Source of the DNA: Streptomyces sp. Je 1-79
GTDB taxonomy: Bacteria > Actinomycetota > Actinomycetes > Streptomycetales > Streptomycetaceae
Direction of reading: 5' to 3'
DNA length: 64,000 nucleotides
NCBI RefSeq assembly: GCF_025195125.1
Contig: NZ_JAMGSL010000008.1
Span: 125,627-189,626, forward strand
The notes beneath the pieces are model-generated. The model ran no database searches. It was given only the letters and a program-made list of their open reading frames with translations, and was not told the DNA's origin. Both the position numbers and the translations under genes were made by a program. This document shows positions 23,955-33,744 of the stretch, piece by piece (the stretch's first letter is position 1; each line of letters begins with the position of its first letter).

Positions 23955-24191
23955 TTACACGTCCAACTTCATCAGAAGCGCAAGTACGACAATGCACGCG
24001 AACCAGAGCAGACCGACCACGACGGTGATGCGGTCCAGGTTGCGCTCGGCGACCGAGGAGCCGCCGACGGACGACTGCATACCGCCACCGAACATGTCGG
24101 AGAGACCGCCGCCCTTCCCCTTGTGCATCAGCACCAGCAGCATCAGCAGGCCGCTGAAGACGATCAGGGCGATCGAGAACCCCATAACCAC
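23955..24191 (-). CDS. secG: Preprotein translocase subunit SecG
   Basis: This small membrane subunit of the SecYEG channel has two helices (GFSIALIVFSGLLMLLVLMH; ITVVVGLLWFACIVVLALLM) joined by the Gly-rich cytoplasmic loop KGGGLSDMFGGG that defines SecG. The length is about 78 residues with the GTG at 24191, or 76 with the ATG at 24185. GAGGAAG lies 13 nt before the GTG, which I slightly prefer. It follows tpiA on the same strand but behind a strong hairpin. Confidence 0.92.
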   Translation of the reverse strand: MVMGFSIALIVFSGLLMLLVLMHKGKGGGLSDMFGGGMQSSVGGSSVAERNLDRITVVVGLLWFACIVVLALLMKLDV

Positions 24192-24223
24192 GGCTGGACC
24201 AACTTCCTCGGATCTCATACGGA

Positions 24224-24254
24224 CGGGGGTCGGGCAGGTCCTGCCCGACCCCCG
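24224..24254 (-). terminator. Terminator after the gap-pgk-tpiA run
   Basis: A perfect 14-bp stem (cgggggtcgggcag and complement) with a 3-nt loop lies 45 bp beyond the tpiA stop and before secG. Confidence 0.75.
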
Positions 24255-24298
24255 CAAGGGTACGACGGATCGTCGCTGCCGCCTACTCGCTGATCACA

Positions 24299-25078
<780 letters not shown>

Positions 25079-25084
25079 AGGTGT

Positions 25085-26296
25085 TCAGTCCTCCAGTGCG
25101 GCGAGGCCGGGGAGCGTCTTGCCCTCGAGGTACTCGAGGGAGGCGCCGCCGCCGGTCGAAATGTGGCCGAAGGCATTCTCGTCGAAGCCCAGGATCCGGA
25201 CGGCGGCGGCACTGTCGCCGCCGCCCACGACGGTGAAGCCGGGGCTGTCGAGCAGGGCCTGCGCGATGGCCTTGGTTCCGTTGGCGTAGTCGGGGTGCTC
25301 GAAGACACCCAGGGGGCCGTTCCAGAAGACGGTCTCGGCGTCGGCGAGCTTCGACGCGTACAGCTCACGCGTCCTCGGGCCGATGTCGAGGCCCTCCTTC
25401 GTCGACGGGATCTTGTCCGCGTCGACGGTCTCGAAGTCGGCCGGGGCCTTGGTCTTCAGGTCCGGGAACTCCGAGGAGACGAGCACGTCGACCGGGAGGA
25501 CCAGCTCGACGCCGTTCTCCTCGGCACGCTTCATGTACTCCTTGACGACCTCCACCTGGTCCTTCTGGAGCAGGGAGATGCCGACCTCGTACCCCTTGGC
25601 GTAGAGGAAGGTGTACGCCATGCCGCCGCCGATCAGGAGGCGGTCGGCCTTGCCGAGCAGCTCGTCGATGACGGCGAGCTTGTCGGAGACCTTGGCGCCG
25701 CCCAGGACGACCACGTACGGACGCTTGACCTCGGCGGTCAGCTTCTTCAGGACGCCGACCTCGGTGGCGATGAGGTAGCCGGCGGCGTGCGGCAGCCGGG
25801 CCGGGAGGTCGAAGACCGAGGCGTGCTTGCGGTGCACGGCGCCGAAGCCGTCGCCGACGTAGACGTCGGCGAGGGCGGCGAGCTGGTCGGCGAACGCGCC
25901 GCGCTCGGCGTCGTCCTTGGAGGTCTCGCCGGCGTTGAAGCGGAGGTTCTCGATGACGGCCACCTGGCCGTCGGCGAGGCCCGCGACGGTCGCCCGGGCG
26001 GACTCGCCGACCGTGTCGGTCGCGAACGCCACGTCGGCGCCGAGCAGTTCACCGAGGCGCGCGGCGGCCGGGGCGAGGGAGAACGCCGGGTCCGGGGCGC
26101 CCTTCGGGCGGCCCAGGTGCGAGGCGACGACGACGCGGGCCCCGGCCGCGGCCAGCGCCTCGACCGTGGGGGCGACGGCGCGGATGCGGCCGTCGTCGGT
26201 GATGGTGGTGCCGTCCAGCGGCACGTTGAGATCGGCGCGGACGAATACGCGCTTGCCGGCGACGCCTTCGGCGAGAAGCTCGTCGATGGTCTTCAT
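25085..26296 (-). CDS. pgk: Phosphoglycerate kinase
   Basis: It makes ATP from 1,3-bisphosphoglycerate. The 403-residue two-domain protein shows VFVRADLNVPLDG near the N-terminus, the SHLGRPKG loop and the nucleotide-site GGGDSAAAV near the C-terminus. The ATG at 26296 follows caaggagtcagtag. It lies between gap (after a composite hairpin) and tpiA. Confidence 0.97.
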   Translation of the reverse strand: MKTIDELLAEGVAGKRVFVRADLNVPLDGTTITDDGRIRAVAPTVEALAAAGARVVVASHLGRPKGAPDPAFSLAPAAARLGELLGADVAFATDTVGESARATVAGLADGQVAVIENLRFNAGETSKDDAERGAFADQLAALADVYVGDGFGAVHRKHASVFDLPARLPHAAGYLIATEVGVLKKLTAEVKRPYVVVLGGAKVSDKLAVIDELLGKADRLLIGGGMAYTFLYAKGYEVGISLLQKDQVEVVKEYMKRAEENGVELVLPVDVLVSSEFPDLKTKAPADFETVDADKIPSTKEGLDIGPRTRELYASKLADAETVFWNGPLGVFEHPDYANGTKAIAQALLDSPGFTVVGGGDSAAAVRILGFDENAFGHISTGGGASLEYLEGKTLPGLAALED

Positions 26297-26334
26297 CTTC
26301 TACTGACTCCTTGGTACGCGGTGAAGCACACGAG

Positions 26335-26376
26335 ACAGGGCTCGCACAGCGCATCATCGCGCTGTCCGAGCCCTGT
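26335..26376 (-). terminator. Composite hairpin between gap and pgk
   Basis: An outer 10-bp stem (acagggctcg / cgagccctgt) and an inner 7-bp stem (acagcgc / gcgctgt) are separated by single bulged C residues and close a 6-nt loop. It may partly terminate or stabilise the gap message and uncouple gap from pgk-tpiA levels. Confidence 0.6.
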
Positions 26377-26406
26377 ACTCACATCGAGGTGCCGGTTCCG
26401 GAGGCT

Positions 26407-27417
<1,011 letters not shown>

Positions 27418-27552
27418 GAACCGATCTCCTCGTTAGGTACGCCGGGTTTCGACGCCGGCGAGATTCTTTTAGGGATGTCCCCGACCGCTTACGACCCTAC
27501 CTCTCTCATCGGCTCAGAGTGACATCGCGTGCGGCCGGAATGCCTCGTGAAT

Positions 27553-27594
27553 GCACCGTGGCCCGTTATTACCGGCGGGTTCGAGCCACGGTGC
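27553..27594 (-). terminator. Terminator after the M14 carboxypeptidase gene
   Basis: A perfect 10-bp stem (gcaccgtggc / gccacggtgc) with a 22-nt loop lies 48 bp beyond the stop at 27642. Confidence 0.55.
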
Positions 27595-27641
27595 CCATTT
27601 CGTCCCGATCACTGACTGTGATCAAAGGTGCGGGTGTCCGC

Positions 27642-30605
27642 TCAGCCGTGCAGCACGCCGAGCGCCTTGCGGATCAGTGACGTGCGCTGCGCCGCGTTCG
27701 TGACGTGTTCCAGGCCGAAACCGAGCAGAACGGTGTCACGTGTGGTGACCGCGGCCTGCGAGTGGAAGAGCCCGGCGGACCGGGTCCACTCGGTGCCGTT
27801 GCCGGGGCTGCCGGCCGGCGGCCCCGGTACGGACCAGGCGCCCAGCGAGGTCTCGAAGCCCTCGTGCCCGCCCGGCGTGCCGGCGACGACGAGCGCGGTG
27901 TCGTCGACGAAGGCACCCATCTCGCCGGTCCCCGGGTCGGAGATGTACGAGATCGACAGCTCGACCTGCCTGCCCGCGTAGGCGCTCAGGTCGACGGAGG
28001 CCTGCCGCCAGCCGTTGGAGGGGCCGGTGAAGGCGTTCCAGGAGCCGGTGGTGCCGGTGGTCGCGCAGCCGTCCTCGCCGACGGTCAGGTAGTGGCCGAG
28101 GAAGGGGTGGCCCTGGACGTAGTAGCCCTCGCCGCAGTCGGCCGGTGCGGCGGTGGAGGTGCCGCCGTTGGCGTCGGGAAGCGTGGTCCAGTCGTCCTGG
28201 CCGACGGTGTGGGCCTCGACGACGAGGTTGTCGTAGCCGGGCTCGGTGTCGTAGCTGACCTGGAAGCGCAGGCTCGGTGCGTCCGCCGCGGCGACGCCGG
28301 TGAGGTCGACGGTGCGGCTGAGGCGCGTCCAGGTGTCGTCGGCGTGCCGTACGGCGGCGAAGGACGCGCCCTCGTACGGCTCGAACGGGGTACGGACGCC
28401 GGGATAGTCGCCGGCGGAGCGGCTGCTGCCGAACTGCGGGAACCGCCGGGGCTCCAGGGTGTCCGAGGTGACGGTGTACGCACCGGCGTTGTCCAGCGGG
28501 TTCCCCGCCGCGGCGCCGAGGGTGCCGGTGGCACCGCCGAAGCCGCCGGATCCGGCGAAGGCGGGCGGGCCGTTCAGCCCGGCACGGTGGTAGGCGCCGA
28601 GGTAGTACTGGGCGAAGTCGTTGGACGTCGCCCGGCCGATGTCGACGAGGCCGCCGGACTTCTCACCGGCGTTGACCAGCTTGCCGCCCTCGCTGAGGTA
28701 GTCCCGTACGGCCAGCATGACGGGCCCCGAGGGCTCCTCCGCGCCGGTGTACCAGACGACCGTACGGAAGTGGCTCAGCACGCCGAGGGGGTCGGGCACC
28801 CCCTGCGTGGCGACGTCCCAGACGGCGGCCCCGCGGCCGTTGTCGGCGAGCGCCTTCCGGTAGACGGCGGTGTGCCGCGCGGCGGCGGTTCCTCCCTCCT
28901 CGGCGAGGACGAGCACGTCCCCGCGCGGCCGGTCGGCCACGGTGTAGGTGAAGGGGGCGGACCTGGTCGCCTTGCCCCGGTGGGTACGGGCCGTGAACCA
29001 GACCTCGACGGTGTCGCCGGGATCGGCGTCCTCCACCTCCGCCCGGTACTGGTCGAAGTAGAGGTTGTCCTCGCCGCCGTAGGTCTCACCGCCCTTCCAG
29101 GCCCGCAGCCGCTCGGAGTGCGTACGTCCGCCGTTGACGCGGTACTTCAGCTCCTTGTCGCGCAGCGACGCGCGGACCGTGACCGAGACCTCCTGGTCTC
29201 CGCCGCGGGCGTAGGAGGTGGCGAAGGTGTGCGGGGTGAAGTCGGGAGCCTCCAGGCCGGTGACGGAGACGGGCCGGTCCGGGTGGGCGGCGGTCTCGGC
29301 CACGGCGAGCGCGAAGGGGACGTTCTTGGCGAACTCCGCCTGGATCAGCTTCTCGTCGTCGGGGAAGGTGAAGACGGAGGCGCAGTCGGCGGCCTCCCAG
29401 GGGTCGTTCGGGTCGACACGGGAGGCGGTGGCACAGGTCGACATCTCGGGGGTGAACATCTGCATCCCGTTGACGTTCGCCGCGTGTCCGTCGGCCTCGC
29501 CGTTGGTGGTGTAGAGCTCGGAGGAGACCTGCGGGCGGTAGCCGGGGACGGCGGACTTCTCCGGGGTGCCGGCCAGCGACCTGAGCGCCACGTCGTCGGG
29601 GGTGTCGGTGGCGACCTGCCAGCCGACGCCGTAGAGCAGCAGCTGGGCGGCGGAGTGGTAGTTGATGCCGTACCGGAAGCCGATGCGCCTCTGGAAGGCG
29701 TCGAGCGCCTTCGTCTCGGGCTCGGACATCGGGCCGGTGCCGCGGTAGGTCTCGTCCGCCGGGTCGGGTGACGAACCCTCGTTGTCGTAGCCCCACTTGT
29801 AGGCGAAGTTACGGTTGAGGTCGACACCGTCGCCGGACTCGACGCGGCCGTCGCCGTCGTTGTCACGGAGGTTCTTGCGCCACTGGCGGTTGTCGGGGTC
29901 GGCGTGGGTGAAGTCGTAGCCGTCCGGGTTGGCGGAGAGCACGAACCAGAGCTCGGTGGTGTCGACGATCTTCGTGATCCGCGGGTCCGTGCCGTAACCG
30001 TCGAGGTAGTGGTGGAGCAGCCGGCGCGTCATCTCGGGGGTGATCCACTCCCGGGCATGCTGGTTGGACATGTACAGCGTGGCGGGCCGGGTGCCGTCCT
30101 TGGCCTTCTTGGCGCCCTTGGTGAGCTTGAGGGCGAGGATGTCCTGGCCCTTCACCGTCCTGCCGATGGAGACGACCTTGGTGAGGTCGGGGTGGGCCTG
30201 GGCGGTGGCCAGGATCTCCTGCTTGAGCCCGCCCGCGCCGCCGTACGGACGGAAGACGCCGTCCCCGGACCCGGCGACCCGCTGCTCGGCCCGGGCGGTG
30301 AGGGTGTGCTCGGCGAGCTCGACGCCCTTGCCGCGCAGCCCGGCGGCCTGCTTGTCGGTGAGGTACAGCTCCAGGGTGGCGGAGCCCTTCTCGGGCACCT
30401 GCTCCGTCAGCTCGTGGCCGTCGGTGCCGGCTTCGAGGAGCAGGGGCACCTGGTCCTTGGTGACCTTCGCGCGCCATACGGAGAGGGCGTCGCCACCGGC
30501 GTCGCCGCTCCTGCCCTGAGGTTCCGCTCCGGCGACGGGTGCCGCCGCCAGTCCCGCGATCAGCAGTGAAGCCGCGGCGAGGATCGCTCCCGCTCTGCGT
30601 CTCAT
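27642..30605 (-). CDS. Secreted zinc carboxypeptidase, M14 family, multidomain
   Basis: This 987-residue exported metallopeptidase has an N-terminal signal peptide (MRRRAGAILAAASLL... cut after AGA near residue 27). A propeptide-like region is followed by the M14 catalytic domain (about residues 115-450): zinc ligands His183 and Glu186 in NQHAREW, His317 in INYHSAAQ and catalytic Glu387 in FTPEMS. The substrate-binding NRNF segment is at 264-267. The C-terminal 500 residues hold a beta-sandwich (WFTARTHRGKATRSAPF), a glutamine-amidotransferase-like segment (VVWYTGAEEPSG) and a MAM/immune-inhibitor-A-like lectin fold (GGHEGFETSLGAWSV). The ATG at 30605 follows aaggggggc. It is probably an extracellular nutrient-acquisition enzyme. 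Confidence 0.9.
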   Translation of the reverse strand: MRRRAGAILAAASLLIAGLAAAPVAGAEPQGRSGDAGGDALSVWRAKVTKDQVPLLLEAGTDGHELTEQVPEKGSATLELYLTDKQAAGLRGKGVELAEHTLTARAEQRVAGSGDGVFRPYGGAGGLKQEILATAQAHPDLTKVVSIGRTVKGQDILALKLTKGAKKAKDGTRPATLYMSNQHAREWITPEMTRRLLHHYLDGYGTDPRITKIVDTTELWFVLSANPDGYDFTHADPDNRQWRKNLRDNDGDGRVESGDGVDLNRNFAYKWGYDNEGSSPDPADETYRGTGPMSEPETKALDAFQRRIGFRYGINYHSAAQLLLYGVGWQVATDTPDDVALRSLAGTPEKSAVPGYRPQVSSELYTTNGEADGHAANVNGMQMFTPEMSTCATASRVDPNDPWEAADCASVFTFPDDEKLIQAEFAKNVPFALAVAETAAHPDRPVSVTGLEAPDFTPHTFATSYARGGDQEVSVTVRASLRDKELKYRVNGGRTHSERLRAWKGGETYGGEDNLYFDQYRAEVEDADPGDTVEVWFTARTHRGKATRSAPFTYTVADRPRGDVLVLAEEGGTAAARHTAVYRKALADNGRGAAVWDVATQGVPDPLGVLSHFRTVVWYTGAEEPSGPVMLAVRDYLSEGGKLVNAGEKSGGLVDIGRATSNDFAQYYLGAYHRAGLNGPPAFAGSGGFGGATGTLGAAAGNPLDNAGAYTVTSDTLEPRRFPQFGSSRSAGDYPGVRTPFEPYEGASFAAVRHADDTWTRLSRTVDLTGVAAADAPSLRFQVSYDTEPGYDNLVVEAHTVGQDDWTTLPDANGGTSTAAPADCGEGYYVQGHPFLGHYLTVGEDGCATTGTTGSWNAFTGPSNGWRQASVDLSAYAGRQVELSISYISDPGTGEMGAFVDDTALVVAGTPGGHEGFETSLGAWSVPGPPAGSPGNGTEWTRSAGLFHSQAAVTTRDTVLLGFGLEHVTNAAQRTSLIRKALGVLHG

Positions 30606-30648
30606 AAGCCCCCCTTGCTGTTGTCTGCCACGAAAGTGAACAGACGCC

Positions 30649-30677
30649 AGGCTGATCACCGTTCATGATCATGTCAA
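30649..30677 (-). promoter_or_regulatory. Promoter of the M14 carboxypeptidase gene
   Basis: On the minus strand a consensus -35 TTGACA (30672-30677) is followed after 17 nt by CAGCCT (30649-30654), about 45 nt before the ATG. It is the clearest housekeeping-type -35 in the window. Confidence 0.6.
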
Positions 30678-30701
30678 GGGTGCCATGCGGGCCGAACGGG
30701 T

Positions 30702-30732
30702 GCTGCCGGTGCCTCAGAAAGGCACCGGCAGC
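30702..30732 (-). terminator. Terminator of the uvrC-rapZ-yvcK-whiA operon
   Basis: A perfect 12-bp stem (gctgccggtgcc and complement) with the loop tcagaaa lies 30 bp beyond the whiA stop. Confidence 0.8.
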
Positions 30733-30761
30733 GGTGGGTTGGCAGGGTTGGCCGGATCGGG

Positions 30762-31751
30762 TCAGCCGACGAGGCTGTCGTCCAGCTCCTCCGTCAGGTT
30801 GGACTCGGTCCCCGGGATGCCCAGGTCCTGTGCCCGCTTGTCGGCCATGGCGAGCAGACGGCGGATCCGGCCCGCGACCGCGTCCTTGGTCAGCGGCGGC
30901 TCCGCGAGCGCGCCCAGCTCCTCCAGGGAGGCCTGCTTGTGCTCCATGCGCAGCCGGCCCGCGGCGGCGAGGTGCTCGGGCACCTCCTCGCCGAGGATCT
31001 CCAGGGCGCGCTGCACGCGGGCGCCGGCGGCGACCGCCGCGCGCGCCGAGCGGCGCAGGTTGGCGTCGTCGAAGTTGGCCAGCCGGTTCGCCGTGGCCCG
31101 GACCTCGCGGCGCATCCGCCGCTCCTCCCAGGCCAGCACCGACTCGTGGGCGCCGAGCCGGGTCAGCAGGGCGCCGATGGCATCGCCGTCCCGGACGACG
31201 ACCCGGTCCACGCCCCGTACCTCGCGGGCCTTCGCGGCGATGCTCAGCCGACGCGCGGCACCCACCAGGGCGAGCGCGGCCTCCGGTCCGGGGCAGGTCA
31301 CCTCCAGGGAGGAGGAGCGCCCGGGCTCGGTGAGCGAGCCGTGCGCGAGGAACGCGCCGCGCCAGGCCGCCTCGGCGTCACAGGTGGCACCCGAGACGAC
31401 CTGCGGGGGCAGGCCGCGGATCGGGCGGCCCCGGCCGTCGACCAGGCCGGTCTGCCGGGCCAGCTGGTCGCCGCCCGCCACCACCCGTACGACGAAGCGG
31501 GAGCCGCGCCGCAGACCGCCGGGGGCCATCACGATCAGCTCCGAGCTGTGCCCGAAGATCTCCAGGATGTCCCGCTTGAGCCGACGCGCCGCCATCGCGG
31601 TGTCCAGCTCCGCCTCGATCACGATCCGCCCGCTCACCAGGTGCAGGCCGCCGGCGAACCGCAGGATCGACGAGACCTCTGCCTTCCTGCAGCAGGTCCG
31701 GGTGACGGGGAGCCGGGAGATCTCGTCCTTCACCGCTGCCGTCATCGCCAT
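30762..31751 (-). CDS. whiA: Sporulation regulator WhiA
   Basis: This DNA-binding developmental regulator acts with WhiB to stop aerial growth and start septation. The 329-residue protein has an N-terminal degenerate LAGLIDADG-endonuclease-like region (AVKDEISRLPVTRTCCRKAEV at the start, shown here in outline) and a C-terminal helix-turn-helix (EELGALAEPPLTKDAVAGRIRRL). It is nearly identical in wording to the Streptomyces coelicolor protein as I remember it. It is the last gene of the overlapping operon; its ATG lies 10 nt inside yvcK. The family also has autoregulatory promoters inside yvcK, which cannot be confirmed here. Confidence 0.96.
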   Translation of the reverse strand: MAMTAAVKDEISRLPVTRTCCRKAEVSSILRFAGGLHLVSGRIVIEAELDTAMAARRLKRDILEIFGHSSELIVMAPGGLRRGSRFVVRVVAGGDQLARQTGLVDGRGRPIRGLPPQVVSGATCDAEAAWRGAFLAHGSLTEPGRSSSLEVTCPGPEAALALVGAARRLSIAAKAREVRGVDRVVVRDGDAIGALLTRLGAHESVLAWEERRMRREVRATANRLANFDDANLRRSARAAVAAGARVQRALEILGEEVPEHLAAAGRLRMEHKQASLEELGALAEPPLTKDAVAGRIRRLLAMADKRAQDLGIPGTESNLTEELDDSLVG

Positions 31752-32764
31752 GGGCCGATCCTTCCATGCATCCGAAAAATACGGTCGTACGCGGCGGCCA
31801 ACAGCTCCGGATCATGCTTCGGGAGCCGGTCGGCACGGGCCACCGGCGCCAGCTCGACCGCCGCGCCGAGCCGCTTGGCGGCGTCGGCGAGAGACTCGCG
31901 ATCGGGCACGGCGGCCTCGTCGGCCAGCACCACGTCCAGGGCGAGTTTAGGGGCGTGTCGTCCCAAAACCTCCAAATGACGCTGCGGAGAGAACCCCTCG
32001 GTTTCTCCCGGCTGCGGCGCGAGGTTGAGAGAGAGGACCTTGCGGGCCTTGGTCTCGGTGAGCGCGTCGAGCAGGTCGGGCACGAGCAGGTGCGGAATCA
32101 CCGAGGAGAACCACGAGCCCGGGCCGAGCACCACCCAGTCGGCGTCCCGGACCGCGGCGACGGCCTCGGGCACGGCGGGCGGGTCGTGCGGGACGACGTG
32201 CACCGACTGCACCTCGCCCGGCGTGAGCGCCACCGTGGCCTGGCCGCGGACGGTGTCCACGTCGTCGGGGCGCTCGGGATCGTGCCCCTTGACCAGGGCC
32301 TGGAGCTCCAGCGGCACGGCGGACATCGGCAGCACCCGGCCGTGCGCGCCGAGCAGCTTGCCGACCAGGTCCAGGGCGAGGACATGGTCGCCCAGCTGCT
32401 CCCAGAGCGCGACGATCAGCAGATTGCCCACCGCGTGCTCGTGCAGATCGCCCTTGGACTGGAAGCGGTGCTGGATGACCCGGGCCCAGGTCTGCCCCCA
32501 GTCGTCGTCCCCGCACAGGGCGGCCAGCGCCTTGCGCAGGTCGCCCGGCGGCAGGACGCCCAGCTCCTCCCGGAGCCGGCCGCTGGAGCCGCCGTCGTCG
32601 GCGACGGTGACGACGGCGGTCAGATCGCCGGTGATCCGGCGCAGGGCGGCGAGGGAGGCCGACAGACCCATGCCCCCGCCCAGCGCGACGACCTTGGGCT
32701 GGGCGCCGCGCCTGCGGAGCGTACGCACCGAAAGGGTGGACGTACGCCGACGGTACGGCTTCAC
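31742..32764 (-). CDS. yvcK: YvcK/GlmR family UDP-GlcNAc-binding regulator
   Basis: This CofD-like protein has 340 residues. In Firmicutes it binds UDP-N-acetylglucosamine and helps to balance cell-wall precursor and gluconeogenic flux. The nucleotide-binding start KVVALGGGMGLSASL (residues about 24-38) and VTVADDGGSSGRLREELG are diagnostic, as is LFLxxx-type GNLLIVAL. The N-terminus has a short basic extension (YRRRTSTLSVRTLRRRG). It overlaps rapZ by ATGA and whiA by 10 nt. Confidence 0.94.
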   Translation of the reverse strand: MKPYRRRTSTLSVRTLRRRGAQPKVVALGGGMGLSASLAALRRITGDLTAVVTVADDGGSSGRLREELGVLPPGDLRKALAALCGDDDWGQTWARVIQHRFQSKGDLHEHAVGNLLIVALWEQLGDHVLALDLVGKLLGAHGRVLPMSAVPLELQALVKGHDPERPDDVDTVRGQATVALTPGEVQSVHVVPHDPPAVPEAVAAVRDADWVVLGPGSWFSSVIPHLLVPDLLDALTETKARKVLSLNLAPQPGETEGFSPQRHLEVLGRHAPKLALDVVLADEAAVPDRESLADAAKRLGAAVELAPVARADRLPKHDPELLAAAYDRIFRMHGRIGPWR

Positions 32765-33744
32765 TCGCGCCCCATGTCCCGGTGGACGACGACGGTCTCG
32801 ACCCCTTCCGCGGCGAGGCGGGCGGCGAGCTTCTCGGACGTGGCGACGGAGCGGTGCTTGCCGCCCGTGCAGCCGACGGCGATGGTCACGTACCGCTTGC
32901 CCTCGCGGCGGTAGCCCGCGGCGATCAGCTGGAGCAGCTCGGTGTAGCGGTCGAGGAACTCCTTGGCCCCCGGCTGGTTGAAGACGTAGGCCGAGACCTC
33001 CTCGTTGAGGCCGGTGAAGGGCCTCAGCTCGGGGACCCAGTGCGGGTTGGGCAGGAAGCGCATGTCGACGACGAGGTCGGCGTCGACGGGCAGTCCGTAC
33101 TTGAAGCCGAAGGACATGACCGTGGCCCGCAGCTCCGGCTCCTCGTCCCCGGCGAACTGGGCGTCCATCTTGGCGCGCAGCTCGTGGACGTTGAGGCTGG
33201 AGGTGTCGATCACCAGGTCGGCGTCGCCGCGCAGCTCGCGCAGCAGGTCGCGCTCGGCGGCGATACCGTCGGTGATGCGGCCGTCACCCTGGAGCGGGTG
33301 CGGCCGGCGGACCGACTCGAAGCGCCTGACCAGGGCCTCGTCGGAGGACTCCAGGAAGACGATCCGCCGCGTGACCTGCTGGGCGTCGAGCGCGGCGAGG
33401 GACTCCCGCAGGGCGTCGAAGAACTGCCGGCCGCGGACGTCGACGACGACGGCGATCCGGGCGACGTTGCCCTGGGAACGGGCGCCGAGCTCCACCATGG
33501 TGGGGATCAGCGCGGGCGGCAGATTGTCGACGACGAACCAGCCGAGGTCCTCCAGGCACTTCGCCGCGGTGGACCGGCCGGCGCCTGACATGCCGGAGAT
33601 GATCACCAGCTCGGGGATGGCCGCCGCGTCGGCGGTCTCGCCGGCCTCCTTCGTGCCCGTACTCACGTGTCCTGCTCCGTCTTCTCGGTGCTCTTCTTGC
33701 TCTGCTTGTTCTTCTTGCTCTGGTTGACGGTCATGCTCGGTCAT
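32761..33744 (-). CDS. rapZ: RNase adapter / nucleotide-binding protein RapZ (YvcJ)
   Basis: This P-loop NTPase has 327 residues, with Walker A ISGMSGAGRSTAAKCLED (residues about 49-66), LVIDTSSLNVHELR and the C-terminal RapZ signature VAVGCTGGKHRSVA. In enteric bacteria the homologue controls glucosamine-6-phosphate synthase; the role in Streptomyces is less defined. The first about 45 residues are an unusual Glu/Gln-rich acidic stretch (HDRQPEQEEQAEQEEHRED). It overlaps the uvrC stop (ATGA) and the yvcK start. Confidence 0.94.
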   Translation of the reverse strand: MTEHDRQPEQEEQAEQEEHREDGAGHVSTGTKEAGETADAAAIPELVIISGMSGAGRSTAAKCLEDLGWFVVDNLPPALIPTMVELGARSQGNVARIAVVVDVRGRQFFDALRESLAALDAQQVTRRIVFLESSDEALVRRFESVRRPHPLQGDGRITDGIAAERDLLRELRGDADLVIDTSSLNVHELRAKMDAQFAGDEEPELRATVMSFGFKYGLPVDADLVVDMRFLPNPHWVPELRPFTGLNEEVSAYVFNQPGAKEFLDRYTELLQLIAAGYRREGKRYVTIAVGCTGGKHRSVATSEKLAARLAAEGVETVVVHRDMGRE

